Source of the DNA: Hondaea fermentalgiana
Taxonomy: Eukaryota; Sar; Bigyra; Thraustochytrida; Thraustochytriidae
Assembly: GCA_014084085.1 (NCBI GenBank)
Contig: NPFB01000142.1
Location: forward strand, 24,897-88,896
Reading direction: 5' to 3'
DNA length: 64,000 nt
Of this stretch, positions 18,494 to 27,894 are shown piece by piece. Under the pieces are notes generated by a model. That model saw only the letters and a list, made by a program, of their open reading frames with translations. It had not been told where the DNA came from and made no database searches. A program made the translations under genes and the position numbers. Positions within the stretch are counted from its first letter, which is position 1; every line of letters starts with the position of its first letter.

Positions 18494-20362
18494 ATGGCGG
18501 AGGAGAAGCAGCCGCCCGCCGAGGTGGCGGCGCTGCTGGCCGAGGTGTCGGCGCAGGGCGCGCGCGTGCGCGACCTCAAGGCGCAGGCGAAGGAGGGCCA
18601 GGCCAGCGAGGAGGACGTGAAGGAGGCCGTGGGCAAGCTGCTGGAGCTCAAGGGCCGCGTGCCCTCCGAGTGGTCGCAGGACAAGAAGAAGGACAGCGGC
18701 AAGAAGAAGAAGAAGGACAGCGGCAACGCCCAGGACGAGCGCGCCAAGAAGAAGGAGCAGCGCCGGCTCGAGCGCGAGGCCGCCGTCCTCGCCAAGAAGG
18801 AAAAGGACAATGCCGAGACCAGCGCCGGCGTCCTCACCGAGACCTACGGTGACATCCCCCTCGTGCAGTCGCGCGCCGAGGATCGCAAGGGCCAGACCTG
18901 GACCGCCGTCAACAGGCTCACCGAGGAGAACGTGGGCACCGAGGTCCTCTGCCGCGGATACGTGCACCACGTGCGCGTCCAGTCCAAGATGGCCTTTGTC
19001 GTGCTCCGCCAGCACGTGGCCACCGTGCAGTGCGTCGTCACCGACACCAAGATGGCCAAGTGGTGCGCGACCCTCACGAGCGAGTCCATCGTCGACATCC
19101 GCGGCGAACTGGTCAAGGCCCCCCAGCCCACCAAGTGCACGCAGAGCGCCGTAGAGCTCCAGGTCAAGAGCCTCTTTGTCGTCAACCGCGCTGCCCTGGT
19201 GCTCCCCTTCCAGGTGGTCGATGCTGACCGCACGGTGGAGGAGCTCAAGGCAGCCGAAGCCAAGGCAGCCGAAGCCAAGGCCGAGGGGCGCGAGGAGCGC
19301 GACGCCAAGCTAGTCTCCGTGGGTCAGGAGCTCAAGCTTGACCACCGCCACCTTTCGCTGCGCACCCCTCTGCAGCAGGCCATCATGCGCGTCTCCTCGG
19401 CTGTCTGCCAGTACTTTCGCGAGTTCTTGCACCAGGAGGGCTTTGTCGAGGTCCAGACCCCCAAGCTCCTCGGTGGTACCTCGGAGGGCGGCAGCGAGGT
19501 CTTCAAGACTCAATACTTTGGCCAGGACTGCTGCTTGGCCCAGTCGCCGCAGCTGCACAAGCAGATTCTCGCCGCTTGCAGCGGCTTTGAGCGTGTCTTC
19601 GAGATCGGCCCCGTCTTCCGTGCCGAGAACAGCAACACGGCGCGCCACCTTTGCGAGTTCCACGGCCTCGATGTCGAAATGTGCTTCAAGGAGCACTACC
19701 ATGAGGTGCTCGACCTGTTTTCTGACATGTTCTTTCACATCTTTGACTCCCTCAACGAGAAGAACAGCGTTGAGCTCGAGACCATCCGCAACTACTTTCC
19801 CAACGACCCGGTCGTCTACCGGCCAGCGAAGGAGCTCGAGGGCAAGATCAACACGGTCGGTACCAAGAGCAACACGCTCCTTCTCACCTACAAGGAGGGC
19901 ATCGCGCTTCTCCGCGAGGACGGCATCGGCGCCGACGAGGCCCCGGACCTCGAGGACATGTCGACCCCGATCGAGAAGCGCCTCGGTGCCCTTGTCAAGC
20001 AAAAGTACGGAGTGGACTGGTACTTTCTCGACAAGTTCCCCATGCAGGTGCGTCCCTTTTACACCATGGTGGACCCTGAAAACTCGGACTACTCCAACTC
20101 GTACGATTTCATGTTGCGCAACCAGGAGATCATGTCTGGCGCGCAGCGTGTGCACGACCCCGACATGCTGAGCGAGGCCATTGCCCGCAAGGAGATCCCG
20201 GTCGAGTCTCTCAAGTTTTACATTGATGCCTTTAAGCATGGTGCTCAGCCCCATGGTGGTGGTGGTATTGGCCTCGAGCGTCTCGTCATGCTCTTCACGG
20301 GCTGCCCCAACATTCGTAACAGCTGCTTCTTTGTCCGCGACCCTTCGCGTCTTACCCCCTAA
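18494..20362 (+). CDS. cytoplasmic aspartyl-tRNA synthetase with N-terminal WHEP domain
   Basis: Charges tRNA-Asp. The start at 18494 (A at -3) gives 622 residues; the frame is open further upstream only through repeats and the assembly gap. Residues about 8-52 look like a WHEP tRNA-synthetase domain (ALLAEVSAQGARVRDLKA then AVGKLLELKGRV). A Lys/Glu-rich linker with runs of K follows (about 60-105). The anticodon-binding OB fold is at about 145-225 (LCRGYVHHVRVQ). The class IIb catalytic core has the Asp-site segment GGTSEGGSEVF (about 327), motif 2 FRAENSN with RHLCEFHGLDVE (about 374), and motif 3 GGGIGLERLVMLF (about 589); it ends in RDPSRLTP as archaeal/eukaryotic AspRS do. A WHEP domain is usual in Glu/Pro-, His-, Trp-, Gly- and Met-RS, not AspRS. 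Confidence 0.93.
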   Translation: MAEEKQPPAEVAALLAEVSAQGARVRDLKAQAKEGQASEEDVKEAVGKLLELKGRVPSEWSQDKKKDSGKKKKKDSGNAQDERAKKKEQRRLEREAAVLAKKEKDNAETSAGVLTETYGDIPLVQSRAEDRKGQTWTAVNRLTEENVGTEVLCRGYVHHVRVQSKMAFVVLRQHVATVQCVVTDTKMAKWCATLTSESIVDIRGELVKAPQPTKCTQSAVELQVKSLFVVNRAALVLPFQVVDADRTVEELKAAEAKAAEAKAEGREERDAKLVSVGQELKLDHRHLSLRTPLQQAIMRVSSAVCQYFREFLHQEGFVEVQTPKLLGGTSEGGSEVFKTQYFGQDCCLAQSPQLHKQILAACSGFERVFEIGPVFRAENSNTARHLCEFHGLDVEMCFKEHYHEVLDLFSDMFFHIFDSLNEKNSVELETIRNYFPNDPVVYRPAKELEGKINTVGTKSNTLLLTYKEGIALLREDGIGADEAPDLEDMSTPIEKRLGALVKQKYGVDWYFLDKFPMQVRPFYTMVDPENSDYSNSYDFMLRNQEIMSGAQRVHDPDMLSEAIARKEIPVESLKFYIDAFKHGAQPHGGGGIGLERLVMLFTGCPNIRNSCFFVRDPSRLTP

Positions 20363-20837
20363 AAACCAAACTAAAAACAATACAAAAGCACAAGTTAAGA
20401 GTTTCCTCATGGATGGTGCAATACTATGACTCCATGCCTTGTTTTCCGACCTGGCTATACTACGTGTTGTAGTAGCAAATCACCCTTCCGCAGCACTGCA
20501 AGAACCCCAAAACTCAAAGCAACGAATCGTCTTGTGCATTCGCACGGCAAGCGTAAGACTCTGAGGCGTCGGCGAAGACAAGTTTGTAAAGCCCTTATTC
20601 TTTTTAAGATCCAGCTCACTCAGGCAGAGAGCTGAGAGGCTCTGGAGGTGGTCGAGCAAGCGCGCAGACGAGGCAGACAATCGGCAAACAAGGGTGAGCA
20701 GACAAGCCCACAGACGCGACGCTACGTCTGGCGGGCTGCTCTTGCGCAGCACAGCAGAACAGGAGGTAAATCAAGAGAGACCTTTGCATGGCGACAGCGC
20801 ATCGGTGACCGCCGGCGCACCTGAAAATCGAAGAGAG
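20363..20837. other. intergenic region between AspRS and RCC1-repeat gene
   Basis: 475 bp. The frame of the next gene stays open back to a GTG at 20694, so a longer N-terminus with an upstream exon or non-ATG start is possible. No separate gene seen. Confidence 0.5.
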
Positions 20838-23549
20838 ATGGGGCTCGCTCCGCCACAACAAAAGGGCGACGAGGCTGCCACGCAACCCGAGACGCTCAGC
20901 CCCGAAGCAAGAGGTGCCCAGACAGCGACGCCCGTGCACACAACGTCTGGCCCGACGCAATCGGGTCAACGCGCTAGTTCTCTATCGCACGTGAAAGACA
21001 CCAAAGGACTCGCACCGAGGTACCAAGCTCCTCTTCCGCAACAAGGCTCCATGGCCCCAGAAGCCAATAATAATGGTCGCCAAGAAGAGCATGAGTCTCG
21101 GCAAAGAACAACGTGCCCGTCAACATCCGCCCCTTCGAATTCGGTGTCATCTCCAGCACATCCCGTTTGTACGCCTCCTTCACCAAGTTTTTCAGATTCG
21201 ACACCATCGACAGCATCTTCCGCTCACCCAGCTGCTACGCCCACCAAATCGTCTACCTTGCCATCTTTAGCGACTCACACATTGCCGAAAGAGTCAACAA
21301 GAAGTCCTTTGGGAGCTGATCGGGATAAAGCCTTTGCACTCGAGATTGCGCTCGGAAATGGACGTCCGCCTGAATGGCGCGTTGTCATGGTCCAGTCAAC
21401 GTGGAACCTCTCGCAGCTCGCTGAACATGCGTGCGTCATTTGGGGTCTTGACATCGGTGACAAAGAGGTTGGTAAGACGACCTTGGCAGCAAGTAGTAGC
21501 AACAATAGCGTACATGTACAATCACCGCGCGCAAGCCCTCATCGGCCTCAAAGCCTCGCGGCCCGTATGTTCTCGTTCAGACTCCGCCTCGATGAGGTTC
21601 TTTCAATTCGACAGCTCGAGCACGGCGACAAGATTCTTCTCTGTCCAAATGGGGCCGAGCCTGTCCCCTATGCGGTTCTCGCTTGCGGCAACAATCGCCG
21701 AGGACAGCTCGGTCTTGGAAGCGCAAAGCAATTCGCCGCGAAAGCAAGGGTCATTCCTCCTCTCTGTGGACTCCAGGTCGTTCAGGTTGCATGTGGAGCT
21801 TCTCACACGCTTCTTCTGACAAGGGAAGGCCAGGTTCTCTCGTTTGGAAAGGGCTCGAACGGAAGACTGGGCTACGTGCTGGACGCCACGGCAGAATCTG
21901 CTTCACAGCTCGCGCCTCGCCGCGTTGAGCTGCCTACATTTGCTCGCGCTGGTTTTGTTGCGTGTGGAGAGTCATCTTCGGCCGTGCTGGCAAGCCACCG
22001 GACGGACTCTGCGCGCCTAAACAAGCTGGTTTTTACGTTCGGAGCTCAGGGACCTTGGCTCGGCCTTGGTGCCAACCGCAAGGAAGACCTCGAGGATGTG
22101 AGCTCGCCAACACAAATTGAGCTCGACTTGGAGTCAGAGGAGAGTCTGGTGCAAGTTTCCTGCGGAAAAGAGCACATGGTCTGCTGTTCGAGCAATGGGG
22201 CTTGTTGGACGTGGGGTGCGGATAATGAGGACGGAAAGCTTGGGCATGTGATGGCATCTGCGAGCGGGGAACCATACTTTATCACGCTACAGGAACTCAG
22301 TGATAATGTCTTTCTGGACCAACGCACTGCATTTGCGGGGCTTCGTATGGCGCGACAAGCTGCGCGAGAGGCCATTGATCATTCGAGTTTATGCGACACG
22401 CAAATGGAGGCGTCCAAGCTGATGATGCGCGTTCTTGATGAAGGCCAGCGCTTTCCGTTTGCCGAGCACGGCGTCTCTTATCTTCTCGACGACTGTGTCA
22501 CGGGAATTATCGACGCGCGGACGGGTGAAAGCCTCGAGCGTTCTCGTGCAGAGGGCCTCGAAATAGAAGAAGGCGAAGAAGGAGGAAAAGAAGAGAGAGT
22601 GACGAGTGATCGTGACACACAAGAGATCCTGTTTGTACGAGCCAACCAAGAAGCGTGCTGGGCACCTCGACGCGTTATGCTCTTGCGCGGCCGCAACATC
22701 ACTCGAGTTGCTGCAGGAATGCGTCACAGCCTTTTCCTCACCTCGAATGGTACTGTCCTGGCCAGCGGAAATAATCAGCACGGCCAGCTCGGCCTCGGGA
22801 CGGAACTTGTGACGGGCACGAGCAGTGCAACAATCTTTGTCCCCACCAAGGTCCCTCTCAAGGCAGCAGCAAAGGATATCGCAGCTGGTGCAAGTCATTC
22901 TGTGGCCTTGGGGGAAAACCAGCATGTTTACACTTGGGGCCATGGCGATCTCATTGGACGCCCGGATGGTGACCCGTATCGCCCCGAGGAGATTTGCTTT
23001 GAGGGTGGACCGCTTGGACTTGTACGTCACATTGCTGTTGGAGATGCGCACACGGTCGTAAGCACTGCGTTTGGGCATTGCATTGGATTTGGTCGCAACC
23101 CGTGCTGCCAACTGGGTATGAGTTCACCGAATGAGCTCATCGACATTCCAACCCTGATTGACACCTCCCTTGGCTCCAAGCCCAAGTCACTCCAAAAGAA
23201 GGCTGCAGCGGGCGGCAACGACGATGGCGTCCCTGACTTTGCTTCATTGAATCCACAAAACGACGACAATCTCATCATCATGGGAATTGCGGCGGGTGGA
23301 GGACTCGCGCAAGACACTGGTCATACGCTGTTTCTAAGCAGCTCGTTGCAGCTTGCCGATCCAGAGTCTGTGGATTTTGCGAGCACTTCGGCCTTTTCTC
23401 AGCCGTGGAGTGGGAGCGCGAGCAATTACACCTTGAAAATTGCGAGCAACAAGATCAATCGAAATTTCTGTGTGGGTTGGCGGCAATCCTCAGCCTCCAA
23501 TGGCAATAGCGACAATAATCTTTCGGAATCGACTTGTTCGCTTCAATAG
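20838..23549 (+). CDS. RCC1-repeat (beta-propeller) protein
   Basis: A 903-residue protein from the first in-frame ATG. Residues 1-150 are low-complexity (Ser/Pro/Thr/Gln). Residues about 165-270 form a compact region (FALEIALGNGRPPEWRVV ... HGDKILLCPNG) that could be a ubiquitin-like fold. After that come RCC1 repeats with the G-N-G-Q-L-G-L-G signature: ACGNNRRGQLGLG, SFGKGSNGRLG, TWGADNEDGKLG, ASGNNQHGQLGLG, TWGHGDLIG and GFGRNPCCQLG, each about 50-70 residues apart. A ~120-residue insert (about 490-610) with a Glu-rich stretch interrupts the propeller. RCC1 folds act as exchange factors or scaffolds; nothing here specifies Ran exchange, so the role is unknown. The start is uncertain because the frame is open upstream. 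Confidence 0.85.
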   Translation: MGLAPPQQKGDEAATQPETLSPEARGAQTATPVHTTSGPTQSGQRASSLSHVKDTKGLAPRYQAPLPQQGSMAPEANNNGRQEEHESRQRTTCPSTSAPSNSVSSPAHPVCTPPSPSFSDSTPSTASSAHPAATPTKSSTLPSLATHTLPKESTRSPLGADRDKAFALEIALGNGRPPEWRVVMVQSTWNLSQLAEHACVIWGLDIGDKEVGKTTLAASSSNNSVHVQSPRASPHRPQSLAARMFSFRLRLDEVLSIRQLEHGDKILLCPNGAEPVPYAVLACGNNRRGQLGLGSAKQFAAKARVIPPLCGLQVVQVACGASHTLLLTREGQVLSFGKGSNGRLGYVLDATAESASQLAPRRVELPTFARAGFVACGESSSAVLASHRTDSARLNKLVFTFGAQGPWLGLGANRKEDLEDVSSPTQIELDLESEESLVQVSCGKEHMVCCSSNGACWTWGADNEDGKLGHVMASASGEPYFITLQELSDNVFLDQRTAFAGLRMARQAAREAIDHSSLCDTQMEASKLMMRVLDEGQRFPFAEHGVSYLLDDCVTGIIDARTGESLERSRAEGLEIEEGEEGGKEERVTSDRDTQEILFVRANQEACWAPRRVMLLRGRNITRVAAGMRHSLFLTSNGTVLASGNNQHGQLGLGTELVTGTSSATIFVPTKVPLKAAAKDIAAGASHSVALGENQHVYTWGHGDLIGRPDGDPYRPEEICFEGGPLGLVRHIAVGDAHTVVSTAFGHCIGFGRNPCCQLGMSSPNELIDIPTLIDTSLGSKPKSLQKKAAAGGNDDGVPDFASLNPQNDDNLIIMGIAAGGGLAQDTGHTLFLSSSLQLADPESVDFASTSAFSQPWSGSASNYTLKIASNKINRNFCVGWRQSSASNGNSDNNLSESTCSLQ

Positions 23550-23781
23550 CACCCGTGTCGACCAGCTGCTGCAGCTAGCTATCGCCCATAGCCCAAGGAA
23601 GGTGAGGCATCGAGAGAAACAAAACATGATCATGATTAGAATTTTTTTCTTTGACGGAAACATCACACAAACACACAACGGGGGGCGTATAAGCGGTATA
23701 GGCTCAATAAAAGTGGCTTGGCAGGCCAGATTGGGAAAGTATTATTCAATCGATATGCTCACCTTTCCGTGAAGAGCTCAA

Positions 23782-25353
23782 TCAGAGCAGCTTGAGCTTC
23801 TTGGCGCTGTGCTCAAGCTCGTCCTGGATCTCCTCAACACGGTCCTGAAGGGACTGCGCGTCGGCGTAGGTGTCAAGCTTGAGCTGGCCAAGGACGAGTC
23901 GGGAGGCGTCGAGGCCGCGCTCAGCCTGACTTGTGAGCCAGACTGGCACTTCCGGGAGCTTCTCCTCGAGGTTTTCGGACACAATTTGCGCTGCGCTCAG
24001 GACGAGGGCCTCGAAACTCTCCAAAGCGCGCTTAGCGTTTTTTACCTTGGTCTTTTGAAAGTGCGCGAGCTTGTCGAGAATAGGGGCATCATCGTCGAGT
24101 TCATCCTCCTCATCCTCGTCTTCGTCGTCCTCGTCACCACTGTCTTTCTGCCTCGACTCCATGATCGCGGCAAAGACATCAGACTCGCGAGCCGGGCCCA
24201 GGACGTAGGTTCCGAGAGTGCGCTCGAAGAGACCGTTTGCGTAGCGATAAAAGGCAGCGCAAAACGTAAGGCCGATGAAAATGGTCCAAACTCCTGGGAT
24301 GGCAAGCGTGCGCACCGTTGTAAAGCAAAAGATGGAGACAAAGACCGAGGACATGAACGTGCGGCTCGTGAGCCATGCCTTGAGGCCACCAGGCACACGA
24401 CGAATGCACTCCTCGAGAGGGTAGACGTTGACATTGCGGTCAATGCGGCCAACAAAAGAGGCAATCTCGCATGACAGAACACCAAGAAGGAAGGCCTGGA
24501 AAAAGTTGTAGTGGTGCTGGTTGAGAGCCTCGTCCACCTGGTTAAAGACGCTACGCGTCTTGGTCGTGGCCCAGTACATTGCGACAATGACTTGCTGAAT
24601 GTCGTTGTGCTCGACCATCTCGAAAAGGTGGTCACCGGGAAAGAAGTGGAGCGGCAGGAAGCCCATCAGAGTGAACTGGATGAAGCCCGAAAAAGACGGA
24701 AGGACGAGCGTCTTGCGCATGATCGTGCGCGCCGTCTTTCCAGCAACGACGTACAAAAAGTAGGCATTGAAGAGAGTGTAGAGGGCCCATCCAATGCTCG
24801 TTTGATTCTCGCGCTTGCGAATCGAGTAGATCGGGTTGCGGCCGCGTACATAGCTTACGGTTCCAATCATGTCCCACCAATCAATAAAGGCTGTACTATT
24901 GCCGCGGAACCCGAGCCCGAGGATGTCGAGAACCAAGAGGACCGTGAGCACGACGGCGGCCACGCTGCGCAGATAAACGGCCGCGGACGCGACCGCTTCC
25001 GGGTCTGCCACGGTCGTCGCGACCTCCACGGACTTGCTCTTCCTCTTGCTCTTGCTCTGGCGTTTGCTCGCGCTCTTGCGCGCAGAGGAGCGACGTCTCA
25101 TACCCTCCGACGCAGAGGACGATTTCCTGGAGGCCGCTTTGGACCACTCCTCCTCGCTGTCGGCGCCGTCGTCGGCGGCGTCATTTTCCTCGACCTCGGC
25201 GGCGGCGAAGGCGTCGTCGTCCAGCGCCTCCTCGGCTGCTGCTGCTGCACCGGACTTCCTGCGTCTCATCTTGAGCCCCGCGCTCTCCTCCTCGGGGCCC
25301 AGGTCGGCGTCCTCGAAGGGCTCCAGCGCCGCGGCGTTCTCCATCGCGCCCAT
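23782..25353 (-). CDS. multipass membrane protein, remotely TRIC-channel-like
   Basis: A 523-residue protein starting at MGAMENAAAL (A at -3); an upstream in-frame extension lacks conservation-like composition. Residues 1-130 are acidic, then Ser/Lys/Arg-rich (SKRKSKS). About six hydrophobic segments follow, e.g. RSVAAVVLTVLLVLDILGLG, LYTLFNAYFLYVVAG, FFQAFLLGVLSCEIASFVG and FMSSVFVSIFCFTTV. The tail has an acidic run (about 390-410, DEDDEDEDEEDE) and a coiled-coil-like end. The order of segments (a tract with a NQHHYNFFQAF segment, then TSRTFMSSVFV) resembles trimeric intracellular cation (TRIC) channels, but I do not see the hallmark motifs, so that is a weak guess. It could be an ER membrane protein of unknown role. 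Confidence 0.8.
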   Translation of the reverse strand: MGAMENAAALEPFEDADLGPEEESAGLKMRRRKSGAAAAAEEALDDDAFAAAEVEENDAADDGADSEEEWSKAASRKSSSASEGMRRRSSARKSASKRQSKSKRKSKSVEVATTVADPEAVASAAVYLRSVAAVVLTVLLVLDILGLGFRGNSTAFIDWWDMIGTVSYVRGRNPIYSIRKRENQTSIGWALYTLFNAYFLYVVAGKTARTIMRKTLVLPSFSGFIQFTLMGFLPLHFFPGDHLFEMVEHNDIQQVIVAMYWATTKTRSVFNQVDEALNQHHYNFFQAFLLGVLSCEIASFVGRIDRNVNVYPLEECIRRVPGGLKAWLTSRTFMSSVFVSIFCFTTVRTLAIPGVWTIFIGLTFCAAFYRYANGLFERTLGTYVLGPARESDVFAAIMESRQKDSGDEDDEDEDEEDELDDDAPILDKLAHFQKTKVKNAKRALESFEALVLSAAQIVSENLEEKLPEVPVWLTSQAERGLDASRLVLGQLKLDTYADAQSLQDRVEEIQDELEHSAKKLKLL

Positions 25354-25569
25354 GCTGCGCTCTCCCGCGCTCCGCGCCCGCTCCCTCGCTCTCTCTCTCG
25401 CGCCGCACGCGCCGGCGTTCGCTTTCTTGGTCTGCCGCCAGGCCGCTGCTCTGCTCTGCTCTGCTCGCTCTGCTGGTCGCTGGTTTCTTTCCTCTTCCCT
25501 TTCTTCCCTGCTTTCTGCTCGGCCTCGCGCGTGCCGCGGTGACCCGAAGTGAGCCGCCTCAGTAACCAA

Positions 25570-25594
25570 CCGCGCTAGGCCCGGGCTAGCGCGG
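25570..25594. promoter_or_regulatory. inverted repeat with 9-bp arms
   Basis: CCGCGCTAG (25570-25578) and CTAGCGCGG (25586-25594) are perfect inverted repeats around GCCCGGG. It lies about 215 bp before the minus-strand membrane-protein ATG. Confidence 0.5.
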
Positions 25595-25731
25595 CCTACG
25601 ACTTTCCTGACCCTGGGCCGGCCGACCCACGCGAAGGCTCGCGCGGGAGAGCCCAGATGTGAGAACCTGCAACAATCGGGCCAGGCGGGGACGGCGATTG
25701 CTGCGGCTGCTTGGCCCACTCCATTCGGGGC

Positions 25732-25800
25732 ATGCATGCATGCATGCATTCGCTCATTCATTCATTCGTGGCATGCATGCATGTAAGCATTCATTCATTC
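25732..25800. repeat. ATGC / ATTC tetranucleotide tracts
   Basis: Two blocks of GCATGCAT... each followed by CATTCATTCATT, i.e. a duplicated compound microsatellite. Confidence 0.9.
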
Positions 25801-26006
25801 GCTTTTCATGTCAAGCAAGAGACGCTGTCGCGCGCGCAGAGTGTGCGAAGGTGCACGCGTGTGTGTGCGCGTAGAGAGGTATAATGTACAATGTAAATCA
25901 AAAGCAACGGCGAGGCCGCCAGCACCGCGCTGGAGAGGAGAGGAACAGGAGCGGCGTCGTCATCACCAGCACTGCTCTGCTCTGCACCGTTCGACATCAT
26001 AGGTCT

Positions 26007-26008
<2 letters not shown>

Positions 26009-26037
<29 letters not shown>
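26009..26037. repeat. (GGCA)n tract
   Basis: Seven tandem GGCA/CAGG units. Confidence 0.95.
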
Positions 26038-26808
26038 ACAACCACTTGAAGCAGCAGCAGCAGCCGACAAACAGCTAGCCAGCCAGACGGCCAGCAGCAG
26101 CCAGACCGCAGTCTGCAGCTGACTATGATCTGAGGGCAGGGCGAACTCATTTCACGGTCAGGCGGGCGCGGCGATACTTCCCTGGAGGACGTGATGCGAT
26201 TGATGGTGATGGTCAGTCATCTGGCCTGACGAGAGTGAAATTATTGAGAGGGCCGGCGAAAGCCCTAGCTTGGATTTAGCGGAATGGAGGAGAGACCAAC
26301 GGGAGAAGAAGGTTTGACGGTGTTTTTGCCACATCGATGTGAGTGATGTGATGCTTTAAGCCGACCAGCTAGGGCTAGTACGGGTTCATGCCGATTGCGC
26401 CGATTCTTCTTAACATTCTGAAAGTTCTAAGAATTCTAGTGTAGATGTAGTAGGCCCTGAGAACGTGCCATTGATGACCTCTCTCACATCAATCTCACAC
26501 ACCAAGTTCCGCTTACTACTGGCCAGGTCTGATGGCAATCCAGTCCTCGCAGTCGAAGGCCGCCACGAAACACGCGCCTAGTAAGCGAAAGACTCTCTAT
26601 TCTCTCCCCATGAATAATCAACCAACTCTAGCCTGATGATGGCGTGGTTCTTCCATTAATCCGACGTGCTAGTTGCAAGCTAGGCTTGGGTTAGGGTTGT
26701 TTGGTTGCGCAAAAGTCTCCATCGTCTTTGCGCTTTTTCTTTCTCAGCTGCAGGGCTAAAGTATAATTCACAAGTCGCCAGATCTCAATTGACCACGTGG
26801 GGAGCGCC

Positions 26809-27894
26809 ATGAGCGAGCCAGCCGTCATCAGCAGCGCGGAGGAGAGCGCGGAGGGGAGCGCGGCGTCGACTCCAGCAGCAACGTCAACGTCGCCGGCGTC
26901 AAAGCCAGCAGGCAGGACTGAAGACGCTGCCTACATCAAAGGAGTAGCCGACGAAGACAGCGACGACGTCGCCGGCGCCAAAGCTGCAACCAAGCCAACG
27001 AACGAACCGTCGGCGGAGACCGCCATGGCCACGACAAATTCCCCGCCTACGGCATCGGAACTACAGGCCTCACCGAACGAGGCAAATGCCGCTGCAGGTG
27101 CCACCGCCGCAAAGGACAGTGCGCTCATCACTGACGAAGTCAAGGAGTCTGTGCGGCTCCTCAAGGCAAACTGTGTCAAGGAAAACCTCACGTTGCGGAA
27201 CGATTTTGAGGCCGTGCGTCTTGTCATCGCGTGCGAGGGTGACCAACGCAAGATGTTGCATCGCATCAAGTTGATTCGCGAACTTGAAAAGGAGTACGAA
27301 GTCGACCAAATTACGATTGAGGAGGCTGTTGATATTTCAGAGGAAAAGATGCCAGGTGGAGTCATGGTACCTCTCGGAGAAGATCGTGAGGGCAGGCTTG
27401 TCATCTACAATTCTGTATCCAAATACTATCCGTCTAAAATGCTCAAGGACAAGAAGCTTCTCCAGGCAGGGGTTGTGACGTTCATCGCAACCCTTCAGTC
27501 ATCTGCCGTGAATCTCGAGGAGGTTGATTCGGGCTTCGTTTTTCTCATGAACTGCAAGGGCATCTCCATGAAGAATTTTTCTCTCAGCTTCGAGCAAAAA
27601 TTCAGCTGGATGTATCAAAATGGGTATCCCATTCGCCTGCGCAAGATTATTTTCTTCAACGCCAACAAGCTCACGCGCACCTTCATCAAGATGTGCAAGG
27701 TCTTTTTGACCCGCAAGATGCAAGAGCGTATTGAGATTATTAACGATGCTGAGGCAATTCAACGTCTCATTGCGCCCGAAAACCTCCCTGCCTTTGACGG
27801 CCTTGGCACGCTCTCTGGAGAGCAAGCCCTTGCAAACTTTCTCAAGCGTCAAAACGACTTTGTCGCCTTTGAGTCCTCATTTACACTCGAATGA
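26809..27894 (+). CDS. CRAL-TRIO (Sec14-like) lipid-binding protein
   Basis: A 361-residue protein from the first in-frame ATG (MSEPAVISS). Residues 1-105 are Ala/Ser/Thr-rich and probably disordered. About 110-165 is a helical N-lobe (VKESVRLLKANC, ACEGDQRKMLHRI) as seen before CRAL-TRIO domains. About 175-345 is the lipid-binding domain: the pattern GYPIRLRKIIFFNANKL, then KVFLTRKMQERIEII and LIAPENLPAFDGLGTLSG closely follows the family signature (bottom strand, gate helix, LP-x-x-x-G-G-like end). Such proteins carry phosphoinositides, tocopherols or similar lipids between membranes; the ligand here is unknown. No signal peptide or membrane segment, so cytosolic. Confidence 0.85.
   Translation: MSEPAVISSAEESAEGSAASTPAATSTSPASKPAGRTEDAAYIKGVADEDSDDVAGAKAATKPTNEPSAETAMATTNSPPTASELQASPNEANAAAGATAAKDSALITDEVKESVRLLKANCVKENLTLRNDFEAVRLVIACEGDQRKMLHRIKLIRELEKEYEVDQITIEEAVDISEEKMPGGVMVPLGEDREGRLVIYNSVSKYYPSKMLKDKKLLQAGVVTFIATLQSSAVNLEEVDSGFVFLMNCKGISMKNFSLSFEQKFSWMYQNGYPIRLRKIIFFNANKLTRTFIKMCKVFLTRKMQERIEIINDAEAIQRLIAPENLPAFDGLGTLSGEQALANFLKRQNDFVAFESSFTLE

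Larger units (their letters stand above)
25354..26808. promoter_or_regulatory. divergent upstream region, membrane protein / CRAL-TRIO gene
   Basis: 1.45 kb between divergent starts. It contains TCTGC units (25446-25475), a 9-bp-arm inverted repeat (25570-25594), ATGC/ATTC tracts (25732-25800), a GGCA tract (26009-26037) and a GGGTTAGGGTT stretch at 26690-26700. No gene seen. Confidence 0.6.

Noticed and set aside
17561..19015. 484-residue open frame on the minus strand across the AspRS 5' end
   Set aside because: It runs through the N gap and tandem repeats and is antisense to the WHEP and OB regions of AspRS; its sequence is Leu/Arg/Ser low complexity.
19310..20410. 366-residue minus-strand frame opposite AspRS
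   Set aside because: Antisense shadow caused by strong GC3 codon bias of the real gene; no domain recognised and the plus strand encodes the class II catalytic core.
20694..20837. N-terminal extension of the RCC1 protein from a GTG; similar GTG/TTG extensions exist for the CRAL-TRIO, DENN, augmin-like, Mrs2, TTLL, PUS7 and IQ genes
   Set aside because: Non-ATG starts are rare in nuclear genes; in each case a suitable ATG follows in frame and, where a first domain or presequence is visible, the ATG begins at it. An upstream spliced exon remains possible.
24511..25542. 343-residue plus-strand frame opposite the membrane protein
   Set aside because: Composition is typical of an antisense frame (His/Arg/Leu-rich) and it has no recognisable domain.
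26690..26700. GGGTTAGGGTT, telomere-repeat-like
   Set aside because: Less than two full units, inside an ordinary promoter region; no further copies, so not evidence of a telomere.
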